Shown here in pieces: positions 45,022 to 55,670 of a stretch of DNA of 64,000 nucleotides; within the stretch, counting starts at the first letter, position 1; the number at the start of each line of letters is the position of its first letter. Both the position numbers and the translations under genes were made by a program. The notes beneath the pieces were generated by a model. That model had not been told where the DNA came from. It did no database searches and saw nothing but the letters and a program-made list of their open reading frames with translations. The stretch spans positions 1 through 64,000 of the forward strand of contig NZ_BCTJ01000017.1 in the NCBI RefSeq assembly GCF_001571225.1. Direction: 5' to 3'. Origin of the DNA: Hydrogenophaga palleronii NBRC 102513. Lineage in GTDB: Bacteria > Pseudomonadota > Gammaproteobacteria > Burkholderiales > Burkholderiaceae_C.

Positions 45022-45193
45022 TGAAAACGTTCTCCTGCGCGTGGGAAATGAATGGGTGTGGAAGGCCGCTGGTGTGGCCCGCGGGTTCGCCCAACCGCGT
45101 ATTGTCGTGCGGCCGGGTCGGGAGGGAAGAGGCAAGCAACTGGCGTACCAGCGCACAGGCTGGCTTGCGCCGGTGTGCCGGTGTTCGTGCCGA

Positions 45194-45496
45194 TCAGTCC
45201 GCGGGGGCGAAGTGCGCCAGCAAGGCCTCGCCCCAGGCCCAGGGGCCGGTGAGCGTGAGCGTCACCGTGGTCCAGTCGCCATCGGCCTGCACCTGTTCGT
45301 CGGCGTCCCAGGCACCACCCTCGTCGAGCGGCCCGCGCGGGCCGGGCGCATGGGCCTCGGCCCAGTGCAGCACCGCGCTCACCTCGGCCAGCACGGCGGG
45401 CAGCTGTGCTGCGCGCACGCTCGCCATGGCGTCCCAGGTGCCGGTGCCTTCGCCGTCGTCGCTGGTGTCAAACGTCAGGTACTGAAGCGGGGTCAT
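45194..45496 (-). CDS. Conserved hypothetical protein
   Basis: The 100-residue soluble protein opens with TPLQYLTFDTSDDGEGTGTW, has a helix AAQLPAVLAEVSAVLHWAEA, then a loop rich in Gly, Pro and Asp and a beta segment DWTTVTLTLTGPWAWGEALL. No family name is claimed. It lies downstream of malate synthase G on the same strand, 104 bases after its stop, and before the gamma-glutamyltransferase-family gene. Confidence 0.7.
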   Translation of the reverse strand: MTPLQYLTFDTSDDGEGTGTWDAMASVRAAQLPAVLAEVSAVLHWAEAHAPGPRGPLDEGGAWDADEQVQADGDWTTVTLTLTGPWAWGEALLAHFAPAD

Positions 45497-45600
45497 GCTG
45501 AGGTCGGTTGAGGGTCGATGGAATGGAAACGGCGCCCGAAGGCGCCGTCTGGCGGTGCGGCGTGGTGCGCGCCCCGGAGGGCGGCACCGGCGGCATCACA

Positions 45601-47826
45601 TCACTTCTGCTGGTCGGCCTTCACCTTCAGGCGCCAGGCGTGCAGCAGCGGCTCGGTGTAGCCGCTAGGCTGTTCCTTGCCCTTGAACACCAGGTCCAGT
45701 GCGGCCAGGTAGGCCTTGCTGGTCTTGAAGTTGCCGGCCATCTTCTGGTACAGCTTGTCGCCCGCGTTCTGGCCATCGACCACGGCGGCCATGCGCTCGA
45801 AGGTCTTGGTCACTTGCGCTTCGGTCACGATGCCGTGGTGCAGCCAGTTGGCGATGTGCTGGCTGGAGATGCGCAGCGTGGCGCGGTCTTCCATCAGGCC
45901 CACGTTGTGGATGTCGGGCACCTTGGAGCAGCCCACGCCCTGGTCGACCCAGCGCACCACGTAACCCAGGATGCCCTGCACGTTGTTGTCCAGCTCCTGC
46001 TGCTTCTCGGCCTCGCTCCAGTTCGGGTTGCTGCTCACGGGAATCGTCAGCAGGCCGGTGAGCAGGTTGTCGCGCTCGGTGTTGGCGTCGATCTTCTCCA
46101 GCTCCTTCTGCACGTCGGACACCAGCACCTGGTGGTAGTGCAGCGCGTGCAGCGTGGCGCCGGTGGGGCTGGGCACCCAGGCGGTGTTGGCACCTGCCTT
46201 GGGGTGGCCGATCTTCTGCTTGAGCATCTCGGCCATCAGGTCGGGCATGGCCCACATGCCCTTGCCGATCTGCGCCTTGCCGCGCAAGCCGCACGAGAGG
46301 CCGACGATCACGTTGTTCTTCTCGTAGCTCTGGATCCAGGCGCTGGCCTTCATGTCGCCCTTGCGCACCATCGGGCCGGCCAGCATGGCGCTGTGCATCT
46401 CGTCGCCGGTGCGGTCCAGGAAGCCGGTGTTGATGAAGGCCACGCGGCTGGCGGCTGCGGCAATGCAGGCCTTGAGGTTGACGGAGGTGCGGCGCTCCTC
46501 GTCCATGATGCCGAGCTTGACGGTGCTGTCCTTCAGGCCCAGCAGCTGCTCCACGCGGCCGAACAGCTCGGCGGCAAACGCCACCTCGCGCGGGCCGTGC
46601 ATCTTGGGCTTGACGATGTAGACCGAACCCTTGCGCGAGTTGCGGATGCCGTCCTTCTTCGTGCGCTTGAGGTCGTGCAGGGCGATGGTGGTGGTGACCA
46701 CCGCGTCCATGATGCCCTCGGGAATTTCCTTGCCTTCGGCACCCCAGAGGATGGCCGGGTTGCTCATCAGGTGGCCCACGTTGCGCAGGAACATGAGCGA
46801 GCGGCCATGCAGGCGCACCGCGTTGGCCTTGCCGGCGGGCGAGGTGTAGACGCGGTCGGTGTTGAGGCCGCGCGTGAAGGTGGTACCACCCTTGCTGACC
46901 GACTCGGTCAGCGTGCCTTGCAGGATGCCGAGCCAGTTGCTGTAGGCCAGCACCTTGTCTTCGGCGTCCACCGCGGCGATGGAGTCTTCCAGGTCGAGGA
47001 TGGTGGACAGCGCGGCTTCCACCACCAGGTCGCTCACGCCGGCGGGGTCGTTCTTGCCGATGGGCGTGTTGCGGTTGATCTGGATGTCCAGGTGCAGGCC
47101 GTTGTGCGTCAGCAGCACGGCGCTGGGTGCCTTGGCCTCGCCCTGGTAACCCACCAGCTGCGACTTGTCGGCCAGCTTGCTGGTGCCGCCTTCGGCCAGG
47201 CCCACCACCAGTTCACCGTCCTTGTTGATCTTGTAGCCGGTCGAGCCGACGTGCGAGCCCTTCTTCAGCGGCACGGTGCGGTCCAGCACGTGGCGCGCGT
47301 ATTCGATGACCTTGGCGCCGCGCTTGGGGTTGTAGCTGCTGCCCCTGGGGCCGGCCTTGCCGCAGCCCTTGTCTTCGGAGATCACGTCGGTGCCGTACAG
47401 CGCGTCGTACAGCGAACCCCAGCGCGCGTTGGCCGCGTTGAGCGCATAACGCGCGTTCAGGATCGGCACCACCAGCTGCGGGCCGGCCTGCACGGCGAGC
47501 TCGTCGTCCACGTTCTTCGTGGTCGCCTTCACGCTCTTGGGCTGCGGCACCAGGTAGCCGATGGTTTCGAGGAACTTGCGGTAACCCGCCATGTCGCGGA
47601 TCGGGCCGGGGTTGGCCGAGTGCCAGGTGTCCAGCTCGGCCTGCAGGCGGTCGCGCTCGGCCAGCAGGGCCGCGTTCTTCGGCGCGAGGTCGGCCACGAT
47701 GCCGTCAAAGCCCTTCCAGAACGCCGCTTCGCTCACACCGGTGCCCGGCAGCACGCGCTGGTTGATGAACTCGAACAGTTCGTTGGCGACCTTCAGGCCG
47801 TGAATCTGGGTGCGTGCTGTCGTCAT
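45601..47826 (-). CDS. glcB: Malate synthase G
   Basis: Malate synthase G condenses glyoxylate and acetyl-CoA to malate, the second step of the glyoxylate and glycolate pathways. The 741-residue single-subunit enzyme has normal length, with blocks [48 protein letters not shown], and the Mg-binding and catalytic block [18 protein letters not shown]. Isocitrate lyase is not in the window. ATG 47826 (MTTARTQ) is preferred to an upstream TTG seven codons earlier. No operon partner is evident. Confidence 0.96.
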   Translation of the reverse strand: MTTARTQIHGLKVANELFEFINQRVLPGTGVSEAAFWKGFDGIVADLAPKNAALLAERDRLQAELDTWHSANPGPIRDMAGYRKFLETIGYLVPQPKSVKATTKNVDDELAVQAGPQLVVPILNARYALNAANARWGSLYDALYGTDVISEDKGCGKAGPRGSSYNPKRGAKVIEYARHVLDRTVPLKKGSHVGSTGYKINKDGELVVGLAEGGTSKLADKSQLVGYQGEAKAPSAVLLTHNGLHLDIQINRNTPIGKNDPAGVSDLVVEAALSTILDLEDSIAAVDAEDKVLAYSNWLGILQGTLTESVSKGGTTFTRGLNTDRVYTSPAGKANAVRLHGRSLMFLRNVGHLMSNPAILWGAEGKEIPEGIMDAVVTTTIALHDLKRTKKDGIRNSRKGSVYIVKPKMHGPREVAFAAELFGRVEQLLGLKDSTVKLGIMDEERRTSVNLKACIAAAASRVAFINTGFLDRTGDEMHSAMLAGPMVRKGDMKASAWIQSYEKNNVIVGLSCGLRGKAQIGKGMWAMPDLMAEMLKQKIGHPKAGANTAWVPSPTGATLHALHYHQVLVSDVQKELEKIDANTERDNLLTGLLTIPVSSNPNWSEAEKQQELDNNVQGILGYVVRWVDQGVGCSKVPDIHNVGLMEDRATLRISSQHIANWLHHGIVTEAQVTKTFERMAAVVDGQNAGDKLYQKMAGNFKTSKAYLAALDLVFKGKEQPSGYTEPLLHAWRLKVKADQQK

Positions 47827-48151
47827 GGGAAGAAGCTCCGTCAAGGCAATGGCAAGTGAGAAAGATGTGCCCGCTGCAGTCGCGCGCGGGCGTGGTGAGA
47901 GCCTGAACTGTATTCCATCCCTGAGGCGGCATTAAGTCGGGTTTTTGTGATTTATCTGTGACTTTCATGCGTGGAATCGGCGCAGCACGCGCTGTGCTCG
48001 CGCCCGTTTGCAAGGGCATGGCGCGCTCCACCTCACACCGCAACGCCGTCGCTTCGCGCCATGCAACGGCGCCTGGTCGCATCGGCGTGGCAAGGCTTCG
48101 ATGCCACTGCCACAGTGCGCGGCATCCACCGCTTCACCAAAGGCCTTCACC
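47827..48151. other. Divergent non-coding region with a long inverted repeat
   Basis: This 325-base gap separates glcB from the divergent membrane-protein gene. It has an exact ten-base inverted pair, GCATGGCGCG (48016-48025) and CGCGCCATGC (48055-48064), with a 29-base loop, in the leader of the plus-strand gene. The glcB side has an AT-richer patch around 47935-47965 that could hold its promoter, but no convincing hexamers. No small gene or RNA was recognised. Confidence 0.5.
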
Positions 48152-48649
48152 ATGCTCTCCCACATTCCATCCTGGGTTTTCGCCGTCTTGCTGTTGCTTG
48201 TGGCGCTCGGTTACCGGCAGTCGCGTGACCGGTTCGTCACGCCGCGCACCCTGGCGCTGATCGCGCTGGCCATGCTGGGTTTTTCGCTCTACGGCGTGCT
48301 GGCGGCGTTTGGCGCGGGCCTGTTGCCGCTGCTGGGCTGGGCGCTGGGGTTTGTGCTGGTGCTGGGGCCGGGCCGTTCGCTGGTGGGGCCGCGTGACATG
48401 CAGGCCGTGCCCGGCGCGGCCGCGGTGCGGGTGCCGGGCAGCTGGTTGCCGTTCTTTTTGATGATGGGCATCTTCGCCGTCAAGTTCGTGCTCGGCTACG
48501 GCCGTGCGATGCACCTGCCGCTGGTCCAGCAGGCGGCTTTCGTGGCGGGCGCCAGCGCGGTGCTCGGGGTCTGCAGCGGTGCGTTTGCGGCGCGGGCGCT
48601 CACGGTGTTTCTGTTTGCCCACCGCCGCCCGGGCCTGACGCTGGCCTGA
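48152..48649 (+). CDS. Integral membrane protein of unknown function
   Basis: The 165-residue product has about five predicted membrane helices, at residues 7-20 (SWVFAVLLLLVALG), 33-58, 62-75 (LLGWALGFVLVLG), 99-115 (LPFFLMMGIFAVKFVLG) and 125-155. An arginine-containing loop GYRQSRDRFVTPRTLALIAL follows the first helix. I do not assign a family with confidence. ATG 48152 is preferred; the longer upstream frames are low-complexity and cross the inverted repeat. It converges with the DeoR gene 30 bases away. Confidence 0.65.
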   Translation: MLSHIPSWVFAVLLLLVALGYRQSRDRFVTPRTLALIALAMLGFSLYGVLAAFGAGLLPLLGWALGFVLVLGPGRSLVGPRDMQAVPGAAAVRVPGSWLPFFLMMGIFAVKFVLGYGRAMHLPLVQQAAFVAGASAVLGVCSGAFAARALTVFLFAHRRPGLTLA

Positions 48650-48679
48650 AGGGCGTACGCCACCGTAAGGTGGCCGGAG

Positions 48680-49471
48680 TCAGCCTGTTGTTTCCTGGCC
48701 GTCCTGCGCCAGCACGGTGCGCACACCGGCGGTGGCGCGCCCCAGCTCGGGGGGCAGCGGCTGGTCGGTCACGAGCAGCTGCACGTTGCTCCAGGGCAGG
48801 CTGGTGATCAGGCCCGGGGCTTCGAACTTGCTGGCGTCGGCCACCACGATGACCGTGCCCGCATGCGGGTGCACGGCCTGTTTGAACTCGACCTCGAAAG
48901 GGTCGAAGTCCAGGCAGCCGCCGCGCGCGCTGAGCGAGGCCACGGAGACGATCAGGTAGTCCGGATGCAGCTGGGTGGCGAAGCGCAAGGCGTTGGCGCC
49001 GGCCAGCGTCATGTCGCTGCTGCGCAGGGTGCCGCCCGGCAGCATCACGGTGTGGCGGTCGCCGCTCTGGGCCAGCGCCCGCGCCACTTCCAGCGAGGGA
49101 GTGGCCACGGTCAGTCCGCGCCGTTCGGTGAGCGCCTCGGCGATGAAGCAGGCGGTGCTGCTGTTGTCGAGCACGATGCTGGCGCCGTCGGGCAGCAGGG
49201 CCGACACCTGCCGCGCCAGCCGGCGCTTGGCGGCCACGTTGCTGCGCAGGCGCAGTTGAAAGGGCGACTCCTGCACATCGCGGTGCAGGCTGACGCCGCC
49301 GTGGAATTTCTGCACGATGCCGTCGTCGGCCATGGTCTGCAGGTCGCGCCGCACGGTCTCGCCCGAAACGGCGAGGCGCTGCGCGAGTTCCACGGTGGTG
49401 ATGGAGGGCGTGGCGCGCAGGATCTCGATGATGCGCTCCTGGCGCGCGCTCAACACTGGGGTCATGCTCAT
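48680..49471 (-). CDS. DeoR/GlpR-family transcriptional regulator
   Basis: The 263-residue product has a DeoR helix-turn-helix (residues about 8-60: RQERIIEILRATPSITTVEL, SGETVRRDLQTMADDG, FHGGV) and a sugar-isomerase-like effector domain (about 75-235) with DGASIVLDNSSTACFIAEAL and VVADASKFEAPGLIT. Its closest relatives by motif are GlpR-type repressors that sense phosphorylated sugars or glycerol-3-phosphate. It begins 4 bases after the ugpC-like stop, so it is the last gene of the transporter operon and probably its repressor. ATG 49471 and ATG 49465 are both possible. Confidence 0.87.
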   Translation of the reverse strand: MSMTPVLSARQERIIEILRATPSITTVELAQRLAVSGETVRRDLQTMADDGIVQKFHGGVSLHRDVQESPFQLRLRSNVAAKRRLARQVSALLPDGASIVLDNSSTACFIAEALTERRGLTVATPSLEVARALAQSGDRHTVMLPGGTLRSSDMTLAGANALRFATQLHPDYLIVSVASLSARGGCLDFDPFEVEFKQAVHPHAGTVIVVADASKFEAPGLITSLPWSNVQLLVTDQPLPPELGRATAGVRTVLAQDGQETTG

Positions 49472-49475
49472 GCGC

Positions 49476-50546
<1,071 letters not shown>

Positions 50547-50640
50547 GGGTTGGGATGGTAAGGGTGAGAGGGAGGGCGTGATTTCAGTGAGGCACCGCGC
50601 CGAAGCGCAATCCGCAACGAGTGCAGCAACGCGATCCAGA

Positions 50641-50744
50641 GGCGCCGAGGGTCCGGCTCCGCCGGCCCAAGGCGCCGTCCCCCCTCGAAGCGCCGAAGGC
50701 GCGCCACAGAGGGGGGAAGCCGCGCAGCGGCGCAGGGGGGTGTC
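50641..50744 (-). repeat. Intercistronic palindromic element, copy D
   Basis: On the minus strand it starts at the ugpE-like stop with GACACCCCCC and TGCGCCGCTGCGCG, then a CCCCCCTC/GAGGGGGG stem (50709-50716 with 50679-50686), then a hairpin at 50641-50676 with outer arms GGCGCC/GGCGCC and inner CCGGC/GCCGG. The middle stem is shorter than in A-C. The start matches copy B closely. It ends 94 bases before the ugpC-like start. Confidence 0.7.
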
Positions 50745-51575
50745 TCACTTCAACCCAGCGTGCATGAAGCTGTCGACGAAGCGGCGCTGGAAGATCAGGA
50801 ACAGCAGCATCAGCGGGGCGATCACCACCATGGTGGCGGCCATCAGGCGTGGCCAGTCGGCACCGCTGTCGGCCTTGGCCAGCAGGCCCAGGCCGATGGG
50901 CAGGGTGCGCACCGTTTCGCTGTTGGTGACGAGCAGCGGCCACATGTAGTCGTTCCAGTGCGTCACCACGGAGATCATGCCGAACGCGATCAGCGTGGGC
51001 TTCACCAGCGGCAGGTAGACATGCCACAGCGTGGCCCAGTGGCCGCAGCCATCGAGGCGCGCGGCGTCGGCCAGGTCGTTCGGCACCTGGCGGAAGGCCT
51101 GGCGCAGCATGAAGGTGCCGTAGCCGCTGGCAATGAACGGCACCATCAGCGCCCACAGGCTGTTGAGCAGGCCGAGCTCGCGCACGGTGATGAAGTTGGT
51201 CAGGAAGGTGGCGTAGATCGGGAACATCACCTGCAGCAGGAACAGGCCGAACAGCACGTCGCGCCCCGGGAAGCGCAGCCGCGCGAAGGCATAGGCCGCC
51301 AGGGTGATGGTGGTCAGCTGCGCCAGCAGAATGCCGCCCGTGACGAGCAGCGAGTTGATGAGGTACATGCCGAACGGCGCGACGGACAACGCGGCCGGGT
51401 AGTTGCTCCACTGCAGCACCTGCGGCAGCAGGCCGGCCGCGGGGTCGAAGATCTCGGCGCGGGTCTTGAACGAGGTCAGGGCCATCCACGCCAGCGGGCT
51501 GAGCCACAGCAGCATGGCCGGCACCAGCAGCCAGTGCATCCAGCGCGAGCGGGCAAAGAGGGTTCGGGTCAGCAT
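50745..51575 (-). CDS. ugpE: Ugp-type ABC transporter permease (UgpE-like)
   Basis: This is the second permease of the importer. The 276-residue product has about six spans with the MalG/UgpE-type cytoplasmic loop DAARLDGCGHWATLWHVYLP and the C-terminal RRFVDSFMHAGLK, which matches the usual MalG-family end (F-V-x-G-x-x-x-G-A-V-K-like). It starts one base after the ugpA-like stop. Its TGA stop abuts repeat copy D. Confidence 0.9.
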   Translation of the reverse strand: MLTRTLFARSRWMHWLLVPAMLLWLSPLAWMALTSFKTRAEIFDPAAGLLPQVLQWSNYPAALSVAPFGMYLINSLLVTGGILLAQLTTITLAAYAFARLRFPGRDVLFGLFLLQVMFPIYATFLTNFITVRELGLLNSLWALMVPFIASGYGTFMLRQAFRQVPNDLADAARLDGCGHWATLWHVYLPLVKPTLIAFGMISVVTHWNDYMWPLLVTNSETVRTLPIGLGLLAKADSGADWPRLMAATMVVIAPLMLLFLIFQRRFVDSFMHAGLK

Positions 51576-51576
51576 G

Positions 51577-52512
51577 TCATCGGCCCATGTAGTGAACGCG
51601 CCGGCCGAGCGTGACGGCCACGATGCCGATCAGGCCCATGACCACCAGCAGCAGGATGTTGGCGATGGCCGAGGCGGTGCCGATGTCCTGGAACTGGAAG
51701 GCGTTCTGGTAGATGTAGAACGTGAGCACGTTGGTGGCATCGGCGGGGCCGCCCTGTGTCATCACGAACACGTAGTCGAAGATCTGGTACGAGTGCAGCA
51801 CGCCGATGATGACCACGAAGTAGAGCGTGGGCGAGATCAGCGGCACGGTGATGTGCACCAGCTGCCGGAAGCCGGACACACCATCGAGCCGGGCCGCTTC
51901 GTACAGGTCGCGCGGCACCAGTTGCAGGGCCGCAAGCAGGATCAGCATGAAGTAGCCGGCGTACTTCCAGATGCTCATGAAGATGATGGCCGGCAGCGCC
52001 CACTGCCGGTCGTACAGCCACTCCAGCTTGGGCAGGCCCAACAGCTCCATCAGGCCGTTGATGGGGCCGTAGCCCGGCGCGTACAGAAACACCCACACCA
52101 TGCCGGCGGCCACCGAGGGCACCATCACCGGGTAGAAGAAGATCGAGCGGTACAGCGCGGTGCCGCGCAGCTTGCGGTCCAGCGCCACCGCCAGCAGCAG
52201 CGCCAGGCCGATGGAGGTGGGCACCGTGATCACCATGTAGACCACGGTGTTGCGCAGCGACTGCCAGAACAACGCGTCGTGCCACAACCGCTGGTAGTTC
52301 TCCCAGCCGACGAAGAAGATCTCGGCCGATCCGAGCTGCACGTCGAAGAAGCCGTACATCAGCGAGCGCACGATCGGCCAGTAGGTGAACGCCGCCAGGA
52401 ACACCAGCGACGGCGCGAGCATCACCACCGCGGTGATGAGCTCGCGACGCCGCGCGCGGCTCCGGACGACGGGCACGGCTTCCACAGGGTCGGCCAGGGT
52501 CAGGGTGGTCAT
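51577..52512 (-). CDS. ugpA: Ugp-type ABC transporter permease (UgpA-like)
   Basis: This is the first permease of the importer. The 311-residue product has an N-terminal basic region, about six spans, and the EAA loop EAARLDGVSGFRQLVHITVP, plus the family segment YAPGYGPINGLMELLGLPK in the second periplasmic loop typical of UgpA/MalF-type proteins. It begins 15 bases after the binding-protein stop. Downstream spacing of one base to the next gene suggests tight coupling. Confidence 0.9.
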   Translation of the reverse strand: MTTLTLADPVEAVPVVRSRARRRELITAVVMLAPSLVFLAAFTYWPIVRSLMYGFFDVQLGSAEIFFVGWENYQRLWHDALFWQSLRNTVVYMVITVPTSIGLALLLAVALDRKLRGTALYRSIFFYPVMVPSVAAGMVWVFLYAPGYGPINGLMELLGLPKLEWLYDRQWALPAIIFMSIWKYAGYFMLILLAALQLVPRDLYEAARLDGVSGFRQLVHITVPLISPTLYFVVIIGVLHSYQIFDYVFVMTQGGPADATNVLTFYIYQNAFQFQDIGTASAIANILLLVVMGLIGIVAVTLGRRVHYMGR

Positions 52513-52527
52513 GGCGTCGTCAGTCCA

Positions 52528-53856
52528 TCAGCCGCGGCGGCGGGCCAGGCGCTGGATTTCGAGGTTGGACTTGGCGGTGGCTTCGCGCAGCGCCACGTCG
52601 GGCTTCACCTCGCCGGCCAGCGTGCGGTCGATCGCGCTCTGCAGGTGCGCGCGCACCTTGTGGTAACCCGGCACCTGCAGGAAGGCGCCGGCCACCTCGG
52701 CGGTGACGAAGGCCGAGCGCGACTCGGGCACCTTGGCCACGTGGGCCTTGAGCGCCGGCGTTTCCCACGAAGACTTGCGCGCCGCCAGGTAGCCCGTGTC
52801 GATGCACCACTGGGCCTGGTTGGCGGTGTTGGTCATCCAGCGCGCAAACGTCCAGGCTGCGCGCTTGTGCGCGTCGGGCTGCTTCCTGGCGATCAGGATC
52901 GGGCCGCCGCCCATGGTCGAGCCGATCTGTTTGCCCTTGGGCATGGGCGCCACGCCGACCGGGAACGAAGACGACTTGAGGATGTTGGTCATCGAGCCGG
53001 TGGAGTGGTACAGCATGGCGGTGCGTCCGGCCATGAAGTCGTTGGCCGAGCTCTCCCAGGTGGAGGCCGCGGGCATCAGCTTCGCCTGCGCCATGCGTTG
53101 CCAGAACTCCAGCGCGTGCACGCTTTGTGGCGCGTCGAAGGCCACCTTGTCCTTGCTCCAGAACACCAGGCCGTTCTGGCGCACGAAGCTCTCGAAGATC
53201 CAGTCGTGCCAGCCGCCGCCGATGGTCAGGCCCCATTGCGACACGGTGTCGCCCTGGCGCACCGCGAGGGCCTTGGCCATGGTTTCCAGTTCGGTCCAGT
53301 CCTTGGGCGCGGCCTTGATGCCGGCTTTTTCAAAGGCGTTCTTGTTGTAGTACAGCACCGGCGTGCTGCACTGGAACGGCAGGCCGTAGAGCTTGTTGTC
53401 GGACATGCAGGTGCCGAGAAAGCCTGGCAAGAAATCCTGGAACACGTCGTCGGCCTTGGCCAGCGCGGTCACGTCTTCCAGCGCGTCCATGTCGAGGAAG
53501 GTGCGCAGCATGGAGTTGATCGGCAGCCAGCTGGCCGGCGGGTCGCCCACGCCCAGTGCGGTCATCACCTTCTGTTCGGTGTTGTCGTAGCTGCCGGCAT
53601 AGATCGCCTCAACCTGGATGTCGCTGTGCGCGGCATTGAAGCTGCTGATCATGTTCGACACCAGGCGGTTGATGTCGCCCGACACGCCCACCGGGTACAT
53701 GAAGGCCAGCTTGACTTGCTGCTGGCCGCTGGCGAACAGGGGCATGCCGCCGAACATGGCGGCGGCCGACACGCCGGCGCCCGCCTTCAGCAACTGGCGG
53801 CGTTGGGTGGAAACGCCCGGGGCGGGCTGGGCGGGGGCGGCGGTGAAACGGGACAT
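52528..53856 (-). CDS. ugpB: Ugp-type ABC transporter substrate-binding protein (UgpB-like)
   Basis: This periplasmic receptor is probably for glycerol-3-phosphate or a related glycerophosphodiester. The 442-residue product has a twin-arginine-type signal (TQRRQLLKAGAGVSAAAMFG), then a class I sugar-binding fold with SMISSFNAAHSDIQ-like, IYAGSYDNTEQKVMTAL, LPFQCSTPVLYYNKNAFEKA, and FMAGRTAMLYHSTGSMTNIL. By recollection these blocks parallel E. coli UgpB, but other glycerol- or sugar-binding proteins are not ruled out. It is the first gene of the operon, and the divergent GpdQ-like gene supports a glycerophosphodiester role. Confidence 0.82.
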   Translation of the reverse strand: MSRFTAAPAQPAPGVSTQRRQLLKAGAGVSAAAMFGGMPLFASGQQQVKLAFMYPVGVSGDINRLVSNMISSFNAAHSDIQVEAIYAGSYDNTEQKVMTALGVGDPPASWLPINSMLRTFLDMDALEDVTALAKADDVFQDFLPGFLGTCMSDNKLYGLPFQCSTPVLYYNKNAFEKAGIKAAPKDWTELETMAKALAVRQGDTVSQWGLTIGGGWHDWIFESFVRQNGLVFWSKDKVAFDAPQSVHALEFWQRMAQAKLMPAASTWESSANDFMAGRTAMLYHSTGSMTNILKSSSFPVGVAPMPKGKQIGSTMGGGPILIARKQPDAHKRAAWTFARWMTNTANQAQWCIDTGYLAARKSSWETPALKAHVAKVPESRSAFVTAEVAGAFLQVPGYHKVRAHLQSAIDRTLAGEVKPDVALREATAKSNLEIQRLARRRG

Positions 53857-53996
53857 GGCACGGCTCCTTCAAGGCAAGGTGATGGACAAAGTGGGTCGAA
53901 CAGACCACGGAAAGACAACTGGAAAAAACAGCCCGTATGCTCCCGTCGCCACGTGACAAACATATGAAATCCACACAAACAAGATCAGTTCCACAT

Positions 53997-54011
53997 CAAT
54001 TCATGGAATTG
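53997..54011. promoter_or_regulatory. Inverted repeat between ugpB-like and GpdQ-like genes
   Basis: CAATTC (53997-54002) and GAATTG (54006-54011) form an exact inverted pair around ATG, in an AT-rich patch in the divergent 184-base control region. CACA and TGTG extend it with a one-base offset. It is a plausible site for the DeoR-family repressor encoded at the end of the operon. Confidence 0.45.
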
Positions 54012-54040
54012 TGTTGAAGGCCGTCTTAGACTCCGGCGCC

Positions 54041-54856
54041 ATGCCCTCCCCTTTGTTGATTGCCCAACTCTCCGACCCCCACATCGGCACCGGCCCGGCG
54101 TTTCTGGGCGGGCGCATGGACACCGAGGCCGCGCTGCGCCGCGCCGTGGCCCATGTGGCGGCGCTGCAGCCGGCGCCCGATCTCGTGCTGCTCACCGGCG
54201 ACCTCACCGACCGTGGCACGGCCGCCGAATACGCGGTGGTGGCCGATGCGCTGGCCCCGTTGGGCATGCCGGTGTACGCGGTGCCGGGCAACCACGACGA
54301 CCCGACGGTGGCGCGCAATGCCCTGCGCCGCTGCATGCCGGTGGCGCCCGATGCGCCGGCCGGTGCCTGCTGCTACACGCTGCGGGTAGGCGGCCTGCAC
54401 CTGATCGCGCTCGACACCGTCGTGCCACGCCAATCACACGGCGCGCTGCAGCCGGACCAGCTGGCCTGGCTGGCTCGCGCGCTCGATGCCCGCCGGGGCG
54501 AGCCGGTGCTGCTCTTCATGCACCACCCGCCCTTGCCCACCGGCATCGAAGCCATGGACGCCTGCAGCCTCATGGAGGGGGCTGATGCACTGGCGGCGCT
54601 GGTGCGCGGCCATGGCCAGGTGCAGGGCCTGCTGTGCGGCCACCTGCACCGCGCGGTGCAGATGCAGTTCGGCGGCGCGCCGCTGCACGTGGCGCCCTCG
54701 GTGGCGCACCAGATTGCGCTCGACCTGCGGCCCGGTGCGCCGCTGCACGCGCGGCTGGAGCCGCCCAAGATCTCGCTGCACCGCTGGTCCCCCCTGCACG
54801 GCCTGTGCACGCACCTGAGTTACGTCGAGCCCTTCGGCCCGATGATCCCGCTGTGA
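54041..54856 (+). CDS. GpdQ-like metallophosphoesterase (glycerophosphodiester phosphodiesterase candidate)
   Basis: The 271-residue product has the same metal-ligand order as the paralogue at 28403: LSDPHIG near residue 10, LTGDLTDRG, VPGNHDD, MHHPP and LCGHLHR, all intact. By length and motif it is GpdQ/CpdA type. The divergent UgpB-like operon favours hydrolysis of glycerophosphodiesters to glycerol-3-phosphate over cAMP hydrolysis. ATG 54041 (MPSPLLIAQLSD) is chosen over an in-frame ATG ten codons upstream. No signal peptide is present, so it acts in the cytoplasm after uptake. A HAD phosphatase gene follows. Confidence 0.85.
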   Translation: MPSPLLIAQLSDPHIGTGPAFLGGRMDTEAALRRAVAHVAALQPAPDLVLLTGDLTDRGTAAEYAVVADALAPLGMPVYAVPGNHDDPTVARNALRRCMPVAPDAPAGACCYTLRVGGLHLIALDTVVPRQSHGALQPDQLAWLARALDARRGEPVLLFMHHPPLPTGIEAMDACSLMEGADALAALVRGHGQVQGLLCGHLHRAVQMQFGGAPLHVAPSVAHQIALDLRPGAPLHARLEPPKISLHRWSPLHGLCTHLSYVEPFGPMIPL

Positions 54857-54974
54857 TGCCGCCGGCCAGGGCCGGCTTCGAGCGCCACCACCTTGCCGAC
54901 CTGCGCCGCCGGTGTGGCCCTGAAAGACCACCGCGCCACCGCGCCGATCCCGCCATCAAACCCCCTCGCAACCC

Positions 54975-55652
54975 ATGACCACACTGGCCTTGTTTGACCT
55001 GGACCACACCTTGCTCGACGGCGACGGCGATGACCTGTGGTGCCGATTCGTGCTGCGGCATGGCCTCGTCGATGCCGGCTTGCAGGCCCGCAATCGGCAG
55101 ATGGGGGCCGACTACCGCGCCGGTCTGGTGGGGGCCGAAGCCTTCAGCGATTTCTACGCCAGTTTGCTGGCAGGGCACACGCCCGCGTTCTGGGCGCCGT
55201 GGCAAGACCGCTTCCTGGCCGAAGAGATCCGGCCGCGCCTGCCGGACGCGGCACGCGCGTTGCTGGCCTCGCACCGCGCGGCCGGCCACACGCTGGTGCT
55301 CACCACCGCCAGCAACAGCGTGATCGCCGCGCGCACAGCGGCCGAGCTCGGCTTCACCTGCTGGCTTGCCACCGAACTCGCGCTGGCCGATGGCGTGTTC
55401 ACCGGCCGGGTGGACGGTGTGCCCAACATGCGCGAAGGCAAGTTGCAGCGCATGAAAGCCTGGATGGCCGGGCAGGCACTGCCGGCCCATGCACTGGACC
55501 AGGCCTGGTTCTACAGCGACTCCATCAACGACCTGCCGCTGCTCAGCAGCGTGGGACACCCCGTGGCGGTGAACCCGGACGCCACGCTGCACAAGCACGC
55601 CACCGCGCACGGCTGGCGCGTGATCGACGTGCTCGGCAAGGCCCTGGCCTGA
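54975..55652 (+). CDS. HAD-IB family hydrolase (SerB-like phosphatase)
   Basis: The 225-residue product has the HAD motifs: FDLDHTLLDGD near residue 7 (nucleophile and acid Asp pair D8/D10), LTTASNSVIAARTA (motif II with Thr/Ser), a lysine in MREGKLQRM (motif III) and YSDSINDLPLL (motif IV). The cap region is a short helical bundle of the C1B/SerB type. The substrate is not predictable; phosphoserine, or glycerol-phosphate in this context, are options. It follows the phosphodiesterase gene by 118 bases on the same strand and converges with the IclR gene. Confidence 0.85.
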   Translation: MTTLALFDLDHTLLDGDGDDLWCRFVLRHGLVDAGLQARNRQMGADYRAGLVGAEAFSDFYASLLAGHTPAFWAPWQDRFLAEEIRPRLPDAARALLASHRAAGHTLVLTTASNSVIAARTAAELGFTCWLATELALADGVFTGRVDGVPNMREGKLQRMKAWMAGQALPAHALDQAWFYSDSINDLPLLSSVGHPVAVNPDATLHKHATAHGWRVIDVLGKALA

Positions 55653-55670
55653 GCCCGCGGCGGCGGGCGT

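Noticed and set aside
45508..47859. A 783-codon plus-strand frame opposite glcB
   Set aside because: Antisense to an intact malate synthase G with no domain of its own.
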